Shown here in pieces: positions 11,167 through 22,946 of a stretch of 64,000 bases of DNA (positions are counted from its first letter, which is position 1; each line of letters opens with the position of its first letter). The stretch is taken from positions 126,883-190,882 of the forward strand of contig NW_015622546.1 in the NCBI RefSeq assembly GCF_000835495.1, given 5' to 3'. The notes under the pieces were generated by a model. That model was not told the DNA's origin. It saw only the letters and a list, made by a program, of their open reading frames with translations, and made no database searches. This stretch comes from Cladophialophora immunda. Its lineage: Eukaryota; Ascomycota; Eurotiomycetes; Chaetothyriales; Herpotrichiellaceae. The position numbers were made by a program, and so were the translations under genes.

Positions 11167-12618
11167 ATGTCTGCTGAAGGCTACGGCCGATCGTCTGAAC
11201 TCCCTACACACACCGACATGTCTACCGCCGACGATTCTGCTCCTGCTCCTACCACCAATGGGACCAGTGAGCCGACCTTGAAAGATGCCTTTGTCAACAG
11301 TAAGGTGCGCATGCTTCTGCTCTACGTCACATGCTGGTCAAACGAGAAACCATATAGCTAACACCCAATGTCCAGGCTTTAACTTGAACCGATGCTCTCC
11401 CTTCTTCCACTGACGGGTTTCTAGACGCGGCCTCGGCCGTCAACACCGTGACAGAACATCCCATCACCCAAAACATCGTTAATGGTATGGTCTCTGGTCC
11501 TATTTAAGATGCCCCTTGTTGATACCCTCTCAGGTCCCGTGGCAACCTCTGTTAAGGGCCATGCTGCGTCCACCAAATCTGAATTCAGCGATCTGGCCAG
11601 TTCTCGACAACCTCCTTCGTACACAGCTGCCAATGACACCACTTTGACGCGTACGCCAAGGACCTTCCCTGCAATACTGTTTTCTCTAACTTTGGAGCAG
11701 ACTACCATTCCTTTTTCTACACTTTGTTGAGCGTAAGTCTTTCTATCCTCTTCCAAAGTTGCAAGTGTGACTGACCGCTATTGCAGTGGAAGAACAAGCG
11801 AGCTACCGGCATCACCTTTGCCTCCGTCGTTGCCTTTATCTTTGCCTGTCGCTATCTTCCTATCATTCGATACGTGATCAAGATTACCTGGATGACCCTT
11901 GGTGGTATGTGCAAAAAATTCGTGCAGACTGGAGGACAATCTCTAACTTTGGAATCAGTGGTCACGCTGGCCGAAGCTTCGAGCAAGGCGTTGATGGGCT
12001 CTAGTCTGGCCAGCTCGCTCCGACCACGACGGTACTACAAAATTCCCAAAGAGACCCTTGAGGCTTCTCTCGACGACCTAGAGAACCTCATCAACTTCTT
12101 CGTGATTGAGATTCAACGCATTGTCTTTGCCGAGAATGTCCCAGTGACTGCCGCCGTAAGTGGGCTCGATGGAAGAAAATATGATCGCTGGCTGACCATC
12201 CTAGGCGTTCTTGACTGCGTTCTTGACCTACTACCTCATCAAAATTGTCCCATTCTGGGGCATGGCCTTGATTGCCAGCTGTGTCGTCTTCCTGGGTCCC
12301 TTGATCTACATCGAGAACAAGGAATTCATCGACTCTCAACTTGAACACGCCGGAAATGTCATCGGTCAACAGACGACCCAGATCCGCGACTTGACTGCTC
12401 AACACACCAGCAAGGGCCTCGACACAATGAAGCAATACACTGGCACATACGCTGCCAAGGCCCAGGAGATGGTCGGAAGTGCTCGTCAGAGGATCCCTTC
12501 TCCTACCACCGGCAAAGCTCCAGTCAAGGAGGGTGATTTCCCCTCGGCGCCCAAGACAGATCTCCCAGATACTTCCGGCGGTGTTCTGCACCGCGACGCC
12601 GAACCCATCAGCTCCTAA
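11167..12618 (+). CDS. rtn1: Reticulon-like ER membrane-shaping protein
   Basis: Seven exons: 11167-11299, 11425-11484, 11534-11650, 11701-11732, 11787-11904, 11959-12155 and 12205-12618, giving 356 residues. Phases close at every junction, and most introns are 49-54 nt with CTAAC/CTGAC branches; the first is 125 nt. The reticulon homology domain runs from LTHYHSFFYTLLSW through two long hydrophobic hairpins (ATGITFASVVAFIFACRYLP; AAFLTAFLTYYLIKIVPFWG) with LDDLENLINFFVIEIQRI between them. A Ser/Thr/Pro-rich acidic N-terminus and an amphipathic C-terminal tail (HAGNVIGQQTTQIRDLTAQH) flank it. Family knowledge: reticulons insert as wedge hairpins and curve tubular ER. The 32-nt exon 4 is short but is needed to build the conserved start of the domain. 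Confidence 0.88.
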
Positions 12619-13607
12619 AGGGTGGGCCGATTGCAACAGCATGACGGTATTGCATAATGCTGCGAGCAATTTTGTTTGGTTAGCAAAATCAAAGTGCACA
12701 CTGAAAGATGACAACCTCATGTCAATGACAAGCGGAACGAGCGGACGATGAGCACAAACAAATAATTCCCCCTAAGTTGACAATTTGGTACGGTTATGGA
12801 GGGCGAATGTCGATGGTCGTTGGCCTGACCTCCGGCGATGCTCTTTGGGAGGGGCTGTATGAGCATAGCAGCCCAGCATGGGGAAGCCAAGGATGATGAA
12901 ACAAAGGTGACGGGCGTTTCAAGACTCTTTTGTACTGTATGATAGACTCCAAGTATGATTTGGACAATCCCGAATAGCATGCGTATTGATCACGACTTCG
13001 TCAGTCTTGCCTCGACCATGAAAACAGTATCTACCTGATGCGTATATAGACATGGATGTTTAGATAGGATATATATACTCGGTACACTGCACGATACTTG
13101 ACTTCGTCTCAGCCTCTCCGCCGAAGAACTGTCCCTCAATCTCAGTGTGCAGAACTCACGGTCAGCATGGGCATCCGTTAACAACGTCAACTGGACTTCG
13201 ACGACAAAGACGGACGATCTTGGCCCAGAGTCGCAAAGCACGCGCACCGGACACCACATCGGACATCTCGGTCTTACTCTCAGACGAATCCATCTTATTC
13301 CAGATCGCTCGCGCGAGCTGTGTTCATGAGCCGTCCTCGAGATTCATGTCTGGGTGGTTGGCCTTCCACTGGCAAGGCTGGTTCAGCCTTTCTGTAACAT
13401 ACCTCGACCTCTTGAACTGTTCCAAGGTGTAGTGTATCCTTCCACCCACTCGTCTCCATGGCAATGCCTTTGCCTTTTCGATTTCCACACTCCAGATTCT
13501 CCCGCAATTGCTTGAGCTGCGCGATGGATGTGTTTGCTTTTGTGACCCCTTTCTCGCAAACTCTGATGGTTTTGGTCTTTGGGTCTTTGGGGTTTTGTGT
13601 TTCTTTC
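12619..13607. other. Convergent intergenic region
   Basis: Lies between the 3' ends of the reticulon (+) and the ligase gene (-), so probably the two 3' UTRs. Short frames here look like chance. No repeat or RNA gene seen. Confidence 0.5.
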
Positions 13608-15514
13608 TTATAGTCGTGCTCTTTCTCTGTCATCCTTGACAACGACACCTTTCTTCCCGCTCTTGGCCATGTCGCGTAACACTCTCCGGAGAATCTTGCC
13701 GCTCGGGCTCTTGGGGATCTCGTCGACAATCTCGATCTCGGTGACCCATTTGTGCCGGACCTTCTTCTCCTGGACGTATTTGATGAGCTTTTTGCCCGTC
13801 GCTTGCAGGTCGCCGGATCTCTTGGAGGGTTTGAGCACGATGTAGGCTTTGGGCCGCTCGCCCGAGTAGTCATCCGCAATTCCGAGCACGGCGACATCCT
13901 CGACGTCGTCGTGTCCGAGGAGAAGATCCTCGAGCTCGGCGGGGGCGACACCGATCCCCTTGACTTTGATCATCTCCTTCAATCGATCCTGCGACATCCG
14001 TCAGCTTTACATCGAACGACATACAGTGTCAAGGAGTTCGCGCGGGACTTACCGTGATCGTGATCAGCCCTTCTTCATCAAGGCTCCCAATGTCGCCGGT
14101 GTGCAAGAACCCGTCCTTGTCAAACGTCTCTCTGGTGGCTTTCGGGTTGTTGAGATAGCCCATCACCACCTGCGGGCCTCGCGCCCATATCTCACCCGGT
14201 TCATTCAGCCCACATTCCCGTCCCGTGTCGGGGTCGACGATCTTCACCTCCGTGGACGCCACGATGGTACCTACCCGGAACGCGTATTTATAGTCGTACT
14301 TCTCTGGAGGGTGGGCAGTGATGCACGAACATGACTCGGTCATGCCGTAGCCTTGCTTGAAGCCGGTCCCCGGGAAGCGTTTCTTGAGGAGCTCGAGAAT
14401 CTCCGCGCTCAAGGGAGCGGCGCCCGAACTGAAGCGGCGCAGAGAGCTGAGATCGTACTTTGCAAGGGTCTTTTCATCGCGGACCAGGCGGATGAGGATC
14501 GGCGGGACAAGGAGCATTTCCTCGAGTTTGTAGTCCTGGACCGTTTGCAGCATGCCATCCATGGTGAATGAGGGCAACATATAGACGTTGGCGTTGAGGA
14601 GGATAGGTAGGTGCATTTGGTGCACAAGGCCCGTGATGTGGAAGAGTGGCAACACGGCCAGAATACGTCGTAGGGTGGCTGGCGAGATCTGTTGGATTTG
14701 GAGACACTGGGCGATCACATTCGAGTGTGCGATCATAACAGCCTTTGGCAGGCCTGTCGTGCCGGAGCTGAAGGACAGGAAACCACAGACGTCCTTGTTC
14801 TTCTTGCCCGGTGGGAGGCGAAACTGTTCGACCTGCCCTCCTTCTCCATGTGAGCGGCCCATCTCAAGCAAGTCCTTCATGGTGGTGAATCCCTCCATCT
14901 GCCCCTCCAGGAGGAATACTCTGCTCTGCGGGATGCCTGCGTTTTTGGCCGCCGCGGCCGCCACCTCCATGGAGCTCGGTACCGTAAATAGGAACTTGGC
15001 CTCTGCGGTCTTCAAGGCGTAGGTCATTTCTTCGATGTTGTATGCCGGGGAAGCACCGCTTATAACGCCTCCAGCGCGCAAAACGCCAAACATGGCACAC
15101 GGGTACCATACCGTGTTGGGGGAGAAGAGGGCAACAGTCTGGCCCTGCAGGAGACCATAGTTTTTTGCCAGGGCGGTAGAGAGGTGGGTCGTGTGCTGTT
15201 TAAGGTCGACATAGCTGAGGTGCTGTATACGAACAAATTAGCCCATGTGGTGGTAGGATGTCACCGTGGGAGGAAATTCGCCCCATTACCTCTTTTGTCA
15301 CGGCATTCGTGAAGCCCTGGATGTCTTCCGGCTTGTTGTGTCGCATCGGGCTATATTCAGAATCGAAAAGCCAGGTCCATACAGGTAGATGCCATGGCAC
15401 TGCGTGCAGAAAGACATGACCGTTAGCACGGGGTCAACCACGTAGTGGAAAAGATGGCAGGGTCTGGATGGACAAACTCTGAATTGGCGGCTGCAACGAC
15501 TTGAATATAGGCAT
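13608..15514 (-). CDS. 4-coumarate-CoA-ligase-like acyl-CoA synthetase, peroxisomal
   Basis: Exons on the minus strand: 15439-15514, 15290-15399, 14053-15222 and 13608-13988, giving 578 residues. The ANL (AMP-forming) superfamily motifs are all present: the phosphate loop FLSFSSGTTGLPKAVM, GYGMTES, LHTGDIG, IKVKGIGVAPAELED and the catalytic-lysine segment PKSPSGKILRR. The last three residues are Ala-Arg-Leu, an accepted PTS1 variant, so it should act in peroxisomes, activating an aryl or fatty acid as its CoA thioester via an acyl-adenylate. The start MPIFKSLQPP matches the usual beginning of fungal 4CL-like proteins. Intron 1 is only 39 nt (GTTGAC donor, GCTAAC branch, CACGCAG acceptor) and is the least certain; intron 2 is 67 nt and intron 3 is 64 nt with GTAAGT. 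The substrate cannot be told from sequence. Confidence 0.88.
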
Positions 15515-16378
15515 CTTGACTGTCCTCGCAGGGCCCTTTAGCTTCTATCAATTGAATCGGGCAGATCAGTGTAGTAGGGTGGCAGGGACTTGGAAGACTG
15601 GCTGGCCACCGCAAAACTGGCAAAACTAGAAGCAGATGGATGATCAATTTGGAGAAACTGTTCAAGTCAGAGTGAACGATTAGTGTGGGAGACAGAGTTC
15701 TCACATTTACACCAACCTTTCGTCCATGGCATTGACCTGACTCGAGCACGAAGCCATCGCAGCCTCGGAGGCATGGAGGGTTGCGAGGCAGATCCTCGGC
15801 TATTATCCAAGTGCGGAGAAACGACAGCCTGCGAGCTCTCTAGCCAATAGGCACAGAACATGACATAGCCGGAGCCGGAAGGGTGGAAGGGTGGGGGTTG
15901 GACCGGACTAGGTGGGGGTCGGGGGGGGGGGCATGAAGAGGCTGGAGGGAAATAGGGTTGGAGCACGTGAGGCACCGGTGGCTGGCTCGCAGGATTTCTC
16001 CTTTACTTCGAACAAGCGCAGAAATCCAAGGTCCAACTGAGCACTGAGCTTTTTGCCAGAGAAATCAATGTGCAGTGTTCATCCAACGAGAGTATATCCA
16101 CAACCTGAAAGCCCGGATATGCGCCTAGTCCCCATCCCGGGTCTGTACCGAGGACATAACCTATGCCGACCCATCCCCCAAGTTATTTGCTTAGTTCATA
16201 CCTGGATGTCCAAGACGCCGCCAATATCCAGTAGTATGTCCCGCCCAAGCTCTCTCTAGATGTGTCCATCCGTCCAGCTGATGACCCCTGAACCAAATTC
16301 TTTTCACTCGTAATCATTTTTTTGAAATAAACGCAGCGAAAACTCTCAACGACTCCAAGTGAGCCTCCGCCTGAGCCA
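15515..16378. other. Intergenic region with a G-rich block
   Basis: Promoter side of the ligase gene and 3' side of the DUF1765 gene. Notable only for a strongly G-rich + strand segment at 15879-15931, listed separately. No supportable gene. Confidence 0.5.
15879..15931 (+). repeat. G-rich block with an 11-G run, G-quadruplex candidate
   Basis: The + strand has G-tracts GGG, GGG, GGGGG, GGGGG and a final run of eleven G within about 50 bases, separated by short spacers. That fits the usual G3+N1-7 quadruplex pattern with one longer spacer. It lies about 370 bp upstream of the minus-strand ligase start. Confidence 0.7.
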
Positions 16379-19300
16379 TCAACCACTCGGTAAGCGAAAA
16401 TTCTCCACTCCCATGGTCGGTGTCTCAACCAGACTGTCTCGTGGAACGCCTTCCTGCTTGCGTCTGCTGTAAAAGCTGCGACACTCGTGCAGCACCTGAG
16501 CCCACTCCGCCAGTGATCGTCCGCTGTATCGTGCTGTGCCCATTTCATGCTCCTTGGGCTTTAGAGGCTTCACTTCTGCTGCTCGGGCCCGAGCTCGATC
16601 GTCGTTGCTCATCGCGCTTCCTCTACTGCTGCCACTGCCGCGAGCACTGCTGTTACTAGCGCTGCTGCCTGAACTCTCCGAGCTCCGTCGCGCAGTGAGA
16701 ATGCTTTGCGCATTAGGCGGGAGCTGAGGTGCCGTCAACATCCGGTTCTTGTTCTCTAAATTCGTTCGGCCTTGTAAGAATTCCAGGGAGAACTTGAATG
16801 AAAATGCTTGATGGGGAGGTGTAGCCGGCCGCTTTGGTGCAGTGATGGCACTGTTCGGCCCGGGAGCATCACCGGAAGGGGTGACACTGTGATCTTCAGG
16901 ACTGCCGGGCGGTGTGACTTCTCCTGGCCGGTTGTTGCCTGGGGTGCCAAAAACATTGAGGCCACGGAACAGACTCCATCGCTTCCTATTTCCTTGAGCC
17001 GGTGCGTCCGCCGCCGGGATTGTGCTGAGAATTGAAGAATGGTTCTGATAGGGCGAGCTCTGAGTGACGATTGAGGGTGGCAGGTATCTCTCGAAATTTG
17101 TCTTTGAGGGTGTCATAATTGGTTGGCTATCAGTCCGGATGATGATGAGGACGCGGCTAGGTGCAGGTAAACAGGGTGCTGATGAAGGTGGCACAACCCC
17201 TCGCATCTCTGCTTCCGCAGTGAGATATTGATAATTGGCCCAACATTTATTCAACCTCGTTGCCAATGTCTGCAAGATTTCCCTGCTCCGGGGTTAGTAA
17301 CGACCCAAGGAAAGTAGCCCAAATCGATCCCGACTTACAAATCCAGGTCCGACACCTGCCCATCGTATCGCGCAACCCTCCAGCAGAGCAGGCGGTAGAA
17401 GTAGTGTCGTACCATGGGCGACCAGTGGCAAAAAAGCTTTTCGAATGTGTTCCTGTCCAGCAGCCACTCTAGAACCAATTGGCGCTTCCGTCCTTCATTA
17501 TGTATTAGAATGGACCAAGTACTATACAAGAATGCGATCGATCGAATCTGGGTTAGGGTGGTTTGACTCTGCAACATCTGCTTGCAGACGTCCAGCCAGA
17601 AAGGCCAATCGAGCACTGGGGTATCAATGTATGTCTGGTGGTAACGGAACATGATGGGGAGGACTTCCTCCATAAAATCACAAATCACAAAACATGCGTC
17701 GTTATTGTACAGGGAAATTTTGACAGTGGCTGCCTTGGTGACACTGTCGAATGAGGTCAAGAAGAGGGTGCGTAGAAGCGAATGTTCAGGATCGAGGTCA
17801 CCCATGACATCTCTCAGCAACATAATCAAGCGGTTTTCAGCGATCGAGCGAGTTGCATTCGCGATTGTCATGGGCAGGGGAGCCAAGGCATCGGGGTTGT
17901 CCATATGAGATCCAGTACCAGGGGCATAGCTCTCGACTCCAAGTTGGCCGGCTTGTCGGTAGATCGTCGTCTCCAAGATAAGCAACATTTGCGCACAGAC
18001 CGGAACCAGACCAGGAATAGCGGCGCGGTCTCTCAACGAAATCTCTTCGGTCAGGAACTCGGAGACCAGAACGTGGTATTGCTTGGTAAAGACAAAGAAC
18101 AAGTCACTATTGTGACCAGACCATCTCGCGACCCATGGTTGAAACCAATTGATCATTTCCGAACCCGGCGGAATTGGCCCTCGTTGCTGAAGCCGGCGCG
18201 AAAAGGAAGCTTGAGAGCCTACACAGAGGCTGCGGACTGGTGGCGGGAAATTCCTTGCCAATGCACTTGAGATTAAATCAAGCTTTTCTCCGTTCTCGAC
18301 ACCGAGCTGTCTGAATATGCGTCTCAAGGCGCTCGATGGGAGACACCACAACCGAACCAGCATATCCGCCACGCCAGGACAAAAGAAGAACGCATAGGCG
18401 CATGCTTTTCCAGCAAACGTGACCAAACTTTGAGGAGCAGTGCGTAAGGACAAGATACCAGTCACAAACTCCATTTGAGAGAGTAGATTCTGGACGAAGA
18501 CGTTCCGCACGTTTTGGTGGACCGAATCGACCAAAAAGTCTGCCTCTTCTGATTCGAGAGAATTTGTCGACTTTGATTTGGGTATCGAGTGACGTTGGGG
18601 ACTTTCTCCTGGAATTGAAGCGAAGCCTGGTATCCTCCACTCTGGCCTGACCATGATCCTGGTAGCGGATTCTAGGAATGCAGGCCTGTCCGTCCCAGAA
18701 ATCGACTGGTTATTTGCTCCGTGAAGCATCTCCAACAATCCGGTCCACCATTTGTTGAGAATAACGACTCGTCGATCCAGATCCTCGGCTCGGAGAGATT
18801 TATGGGACGGATGGTTCTCGTACTTGACAAGAAACGGGATCAGGGTCAATCGAAGTACCTTGGCCTTCTGAAGGCTAGTCTTTGCTTGAAACCCGCTATA
18901 CTCGCCGTCGAGCGTTCTGAAGGCAGTCCATAGGGGATCCTTTCTACGTGGAACTTCAGTGTTGAGAGCTGCCAAGCGATCCGCGGAGAGGGAGGAGGGC
19001 AGAGGAGGGATCTTATTCAGCGAAAGCCTCGATTGAGACCTTTCGTTCGACGCAAAACTCCGCAGAGAAGTTGCTGAAGAGTTCCTTGACATACGTTTGA
19101 GATTCGAGTCGCTCTTGTTCTTGATTTGTATGACGGAGAGTGGCCTCTGAACAGGCAAGGAGGCCGTACCACGTTTATCAATACCTGGAGTTTGTATGGC
19201 ATCCTCTATTTTGGACTCGTCCTCTTCGGGAGACGACCGTAGCGGAGGACTTGACGCCACCGGTTCCGGGACAGCAACTGAGTTTGCAGCATTGACAAGC

Positions 19301-19866
19301 TTCCGCTTACTGGGTGACCAACTTCTCTTTCTCTCTGGAGTACTGGCTTCTTGGCGAGAGGGAGATGATGGTCTTGACGAGGAGGCGGCCCATGATTTCC
19401 GAGCGATGGTCCGAAGCGTCCCAGCGACAGAGCGGCCGAGACTTCTGGATTGTCCGTCCTTGTCACCATTGGTGTTAGTTGGCTCGCGCGGCTGGGGCTC
19501 ATCATCATCCGGTGACAGCGAGAAGCGAGCACTGGCCAACATTTTCCTCTTTGCTTTTCTAGAAACTCGGCGGAACAGTTCCAGATTTGCTGAATGCATG
19601 CTATCATTGACCTTGACTTTGGGGTCAGATGGGAGAGAAATGACGTGTTCGGAGAAGGTACGTTTGATTGTGGAAGGGTCGGAGTGCGCGGTTTCTAACG
19701 CAGGTAGGTAGGTGAAGCTGGCTGAGCGGACGAAGTCTCTGGGAGGATCAGGTTGGAAGGACTCCGGAGAAGACATTGTGGTGTCCGAGTGAATTGGTAG
19801 AGAACTCAGAGCGTGAATGGGGAGGGCGGGTAGAATCTGCCCGTCGACATGTGCAGCCACGGCCAT
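16379..19866 (-). CDS. DUF1765-type protein of unknown function
   Basis: Two exons, 17339-19866 and 16379-17282, joined by a 56-nt intron (GTAAGT...TTACTAACCCCGGAGCAG), giving 1143 residues. A second possible ATG at 19776 (MSSPESFQ) would shorten this by 30. The N-terminal third is disordered: Ser/Arg/Pro-rich with many basic-Ser clusters (RSWSPSKRK), likely phosphorylated. The conserved middle begins at KDPLWTAFRTLDGEYSGF and holds RPEWRIPGFASI, FFFCPGVADMLVRLWCLPSSALR, NWFQPWVARWSGHNSDLFFV and LFLTSFDSVTKAA. The 300-residue C-terminal exon is again disordered but ends with SLAEWAQVLHECRSFYSRRK. I recognise the middle as the fungal DUF1765 family. Its function is unknown to me; no catalytic motif, signal peptide or clear membrane segment is seen. 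Confidence 0.75.
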
Positions 19867-21497
19867 GATGTCGGCGTGCCAAAACTGCACCAACTGTAGG
19901 CCCCGCGTGTCGCTGCGGTTACGCCAAAGCAAGAGATGTGAATTTCTTCCTACTCCTCGCCATCAGGTACAACCCAACAGAGGGAGAGCATCGTTCTGAG
20001 ACCAGACGGACAACAGGTTCAGCCAGCCGGGGAGAAGCGGATCGGTGGAGGCAATTGAAGGGGTTGGGAGGGAGAGGAAGAGGCACGTCGCTCGTCTCCG
20101 ATATACAAGAACTTGAAGGCTGAAGAAGTTTAACGAGGGCAAAGAATCAGAAGAGTGGGAAGAACATCAACGAAGGACAATATGAGCAGATTGAAATACA
20201 AAGGATGGACAACGAAGCAAGCAAGGAGCAGTAGCAGTATCAGTTCGAACAGTGGAAATCAAGAGTGTGCCAGTCCTTCAGGCTCAGGGCGCACGTTTTG
20301 GACGTCGCAGGTGGAGGATTAGAGTCAGTGGAGCGCCTTCAGGGCGTCGGGCGCTTGTGAATGGTCACCCGAGGAGCCTGAAGAGAGACAGTCGGTGTCA
20401 TCAACCCCCGACGGGGCCTGGACTTCTAGCCAACTGTGGCGGCCTCTTGTGTGGCCTGTTTTCGCTTGCTCTGCGCCTGCCCAGAAACAGCACGGCAAAA
20501 CTGGGTTATCATTCAGGTTGACGCCAATAGTGCCTATCACATCATCGTCGGAACACGTTCTCTTTTTCTTTTTCCGTCTGATGCATATCCACTCTCTGAA
20601 GATCCATGATACCGTTGATCAGGTCCGGACTTTATCCCATCCTGGCCGAAGGGACCACGCCGTAACGGAGAGCGTGAGTGCCCCTGGGACTTGAGGGCCT
20701 GGGAGGGTGTCGTGGGCACTCCGTACATTTCCACCTTTTTTGGCATCCATATCGCTTGCCTATTGGTGAACATCTCACTTGCGGAAATGCTTACACTGCA
20801 GATGTTCAATCGGTCTACCTTATCGTCCCCGAGGAGGATTACGTAGATATCAGGCAGTCTTTCCCGGCCGCTACTGCACCCGGTACCTTCTGTGAGTGGT
20901 CTTGACTCTGGAGTGTCAGATTTTGTGGGGTACAACAGTATGGATTCCTCAGATCATGGCCGGCGGACATGAATGTGATTGAATGCTGGGAGCGGAGGAT
21001 GAGAGGAATATGGATACTATGCTGGCAATCATTCACCCTGCGGACCTTGGCAATGCATGGTGGACATGGCATATCACGGCAAAATTCTCGTCCTCGGTAG
21101 CTGCTGGAAAGTATCCTCTTCACAGTTACGGCCTTGTTTCGCTGCTCAATCAGGCCCCAACGCAGCATAACAGAGATGGAGTCAGTCTGAGAGGCCGGGA
21201 GACAGGATTGGCATAGCACAAATCGTCCTCAAAGGAGAGTGCCCATTTCCCTTCTCAACCTGTTTTTGCACGTTGGGGAATCCTTCCGAAGCTCGGGCTC
21301 ACTTTCAAGATTCTGGAAATGAAATTCTGGCGCAAACGCGGTGGACAAGGCGGGAGGGATTCTGCGTGGTGTCTGCAGCCGTTAATGCAAGAGAACTGAA
21401 TTGATCACTCCCTTGAAAAACCGAGAAGCACCAAATGTTTTATGTCATGTTCTGACTGATTGTACAACCCATTTCATCTAAGTTCTTCCCGCCGATA
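19867..21497. other. Intergenic region, nothing recognised
   Basis: About 1.6 kb upstream of the DUF1765 gene and downstream of the ATP synthase subunit h gene. Only short chance frames on both strands. The part nearest 19867-20250 is purine-rich on the + strand (C/T-rich on the coding strand of the DUF1765 gene) and is probably its leader. Confidence 0.5.
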
Positions 21498-21967
21498 TCA
21501 ATGGTGTGCTGGTTCATCCTCCTCTTCAATGTCCTCGAAAAAGTCCTCTTCGGGTTGTGTCTCTCCTGCCGCAGCTTGTCCTTCGATCTCCACAACCTGA
21601 TCCTCGTATTCCTTCATTTCACTTGCCAGGTTGGTCTCTTCTGGTGACTTGGGCACAGCAGGAGGTGAGAATTTTTGAACGTGTCCCTCGGCGTCGGAGG
21701 CTTTCTGTGGTGGAGGCTTGTACGCTCGTAACTCTTTCAGGTACATATCTTGAATCAAGTCCGCTGCGATTTCATGAGTAGGTTTCTTGAAGCAATGAGG
21801 AATATGAACTGACGCATCTTTGAGACCGGGGCGGCTACAAAGCTTCGGCGAGAAGCTGGCAGCGTTCTAGAGCTCATCCGAGCAAAGAGACGTGTCTAGA
21901 TGACTCGTCAACAGCAGTAGATACAGTTGAATGACATACTTACACTGGCTCTGAGAGACTGCGCCAT
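21498..21967 (-). CDS. atp14: Mitochondrial F1Fo ATP synthase subunit h
   Basis: Three exons on the minus strand: 21944-21967, 21814-21895 and 21498-21763, giving 123 residues. Exon 1 encodes only MAQSLRAS. Introns are 48 nt (GTAAGT...CATCTAG) and 50 nt (GTCAGT...TCGCAG). The first 35 residues (TRLFARMSSRTLPASRRSFV included) are Arg/Ser-rich with no acid, a classic mitochondrial presequence. The mature part starts near PDLIQDMYLKELRAYKPPP and continues with KASDAEGHVQKFSPP and KSPEE. It ends in a highly acidic tail. These are the conserved blocks of fungal subunit h (Atp14), which sits in the peripheral stalk of the ATP synthase. Other splice choices leave the frame open but give a less plausible presequence; the model here restores one. 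Confidence 0.87.
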
Positions 21968-22946
21968 TGCTGCGGTTTGACAAAGATACAACAAGTTCCT
22001 CTGGCTGGGTAAAAGAAGCTCTCGTCGACACAATGGAAGGAGTAGCTTCTGCAGAATAAGTAGACTAACTGCATTTGGACTAAGCACTAGATCAGTCCGT
22101 TGCACCGTCACGTGTTTGAACCTAGCCGCTCACCAGGCTTACCTTCTGATTTCCAACATGCGCCTCACTTCGAGATTTCTATCACCTTCTCTCCACCATC
22201 CCGCCATCTACATATCGCAGAAGCCGTCAAAATCCTGCCTCTGTCACTGTCGCTTCATCACAGAACGCATCTTTGACGTTCTTGCGCAACTTTGAACGAT
22301 CCGCTGACAACGACTTTTCGTGTTCAGAAAAACCTACGGCTTTTCCTTGACTCACGAGACCTTCACTGGTTGAACGGTCACAGTCAGATCCTCATTTCGT
22401 TAACGCCTGCGCTGTACTCAAATACACTGCGATAACTTCTTCCCGTACCCGGCTCGCACACGGCTTCGGCTCCCGCTCAAGAAAGGTACATCACTTTAGA
22501 TAGTTGACAAGCGCGTCGTTTGGCTTCAGCGTTTGGGTTGTCTCATTCACTTGTTGATGACCTGACTGACAAACTGCCTTATCCAGTGTACGACGATCTT
22601 CGACCTCCGCGTCTGCGTCTACACTACCTATCCATTCATTCAAATCCAATAATAAATTAAAAGTCCTGTCTCATCGGTTTCACTGATCACCTTCACTACA
22701 TTACGCGCGTGACAACAGCAGGCTGAGTGAAAGGAGCCTTACAGCCTGTTGGGACATAATTCGGCCTCACCGGCCTTTACCTTGATTACCGCCAAACTGT
22801 ATTCCCCGCTGTTCGTCAAGACCTTTGCGAATAACCACAACCTCCGGACGACTTACAAGGGTATCAAGCGACGTCAAACCCAACGCCTGCAAGCGAAGAT
22901 TGGTGGACGTGTGATAAAGAAATCATCCGGGTCCAAACCAAACAAG
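21968..22946. promoter_or_regulatory. Divergent promoter region of atp14 and TFIIB
   Basis: About 980 bp between two divergently transcribed starts, with C/T-rich leader sequence on the TFIIB side. The frame stays open upstream of the TFIIB ATG back to a TTG at 22749 without another ATG. No specific binding site is claimed. Confidence 0.45.

Noticed and set aside
16183..16548. Minus-strand frame overlapping the end of the DUF1765 gene
   Set aside because: Overlaps the real C-terminal exon in another frame and has no domain.
20252..21219. Several short frames between the DUF1765 and atp14 genes
   Set aside because: Mutually overlapping on both strands, none with recognisable sequence or consistent splice signals.
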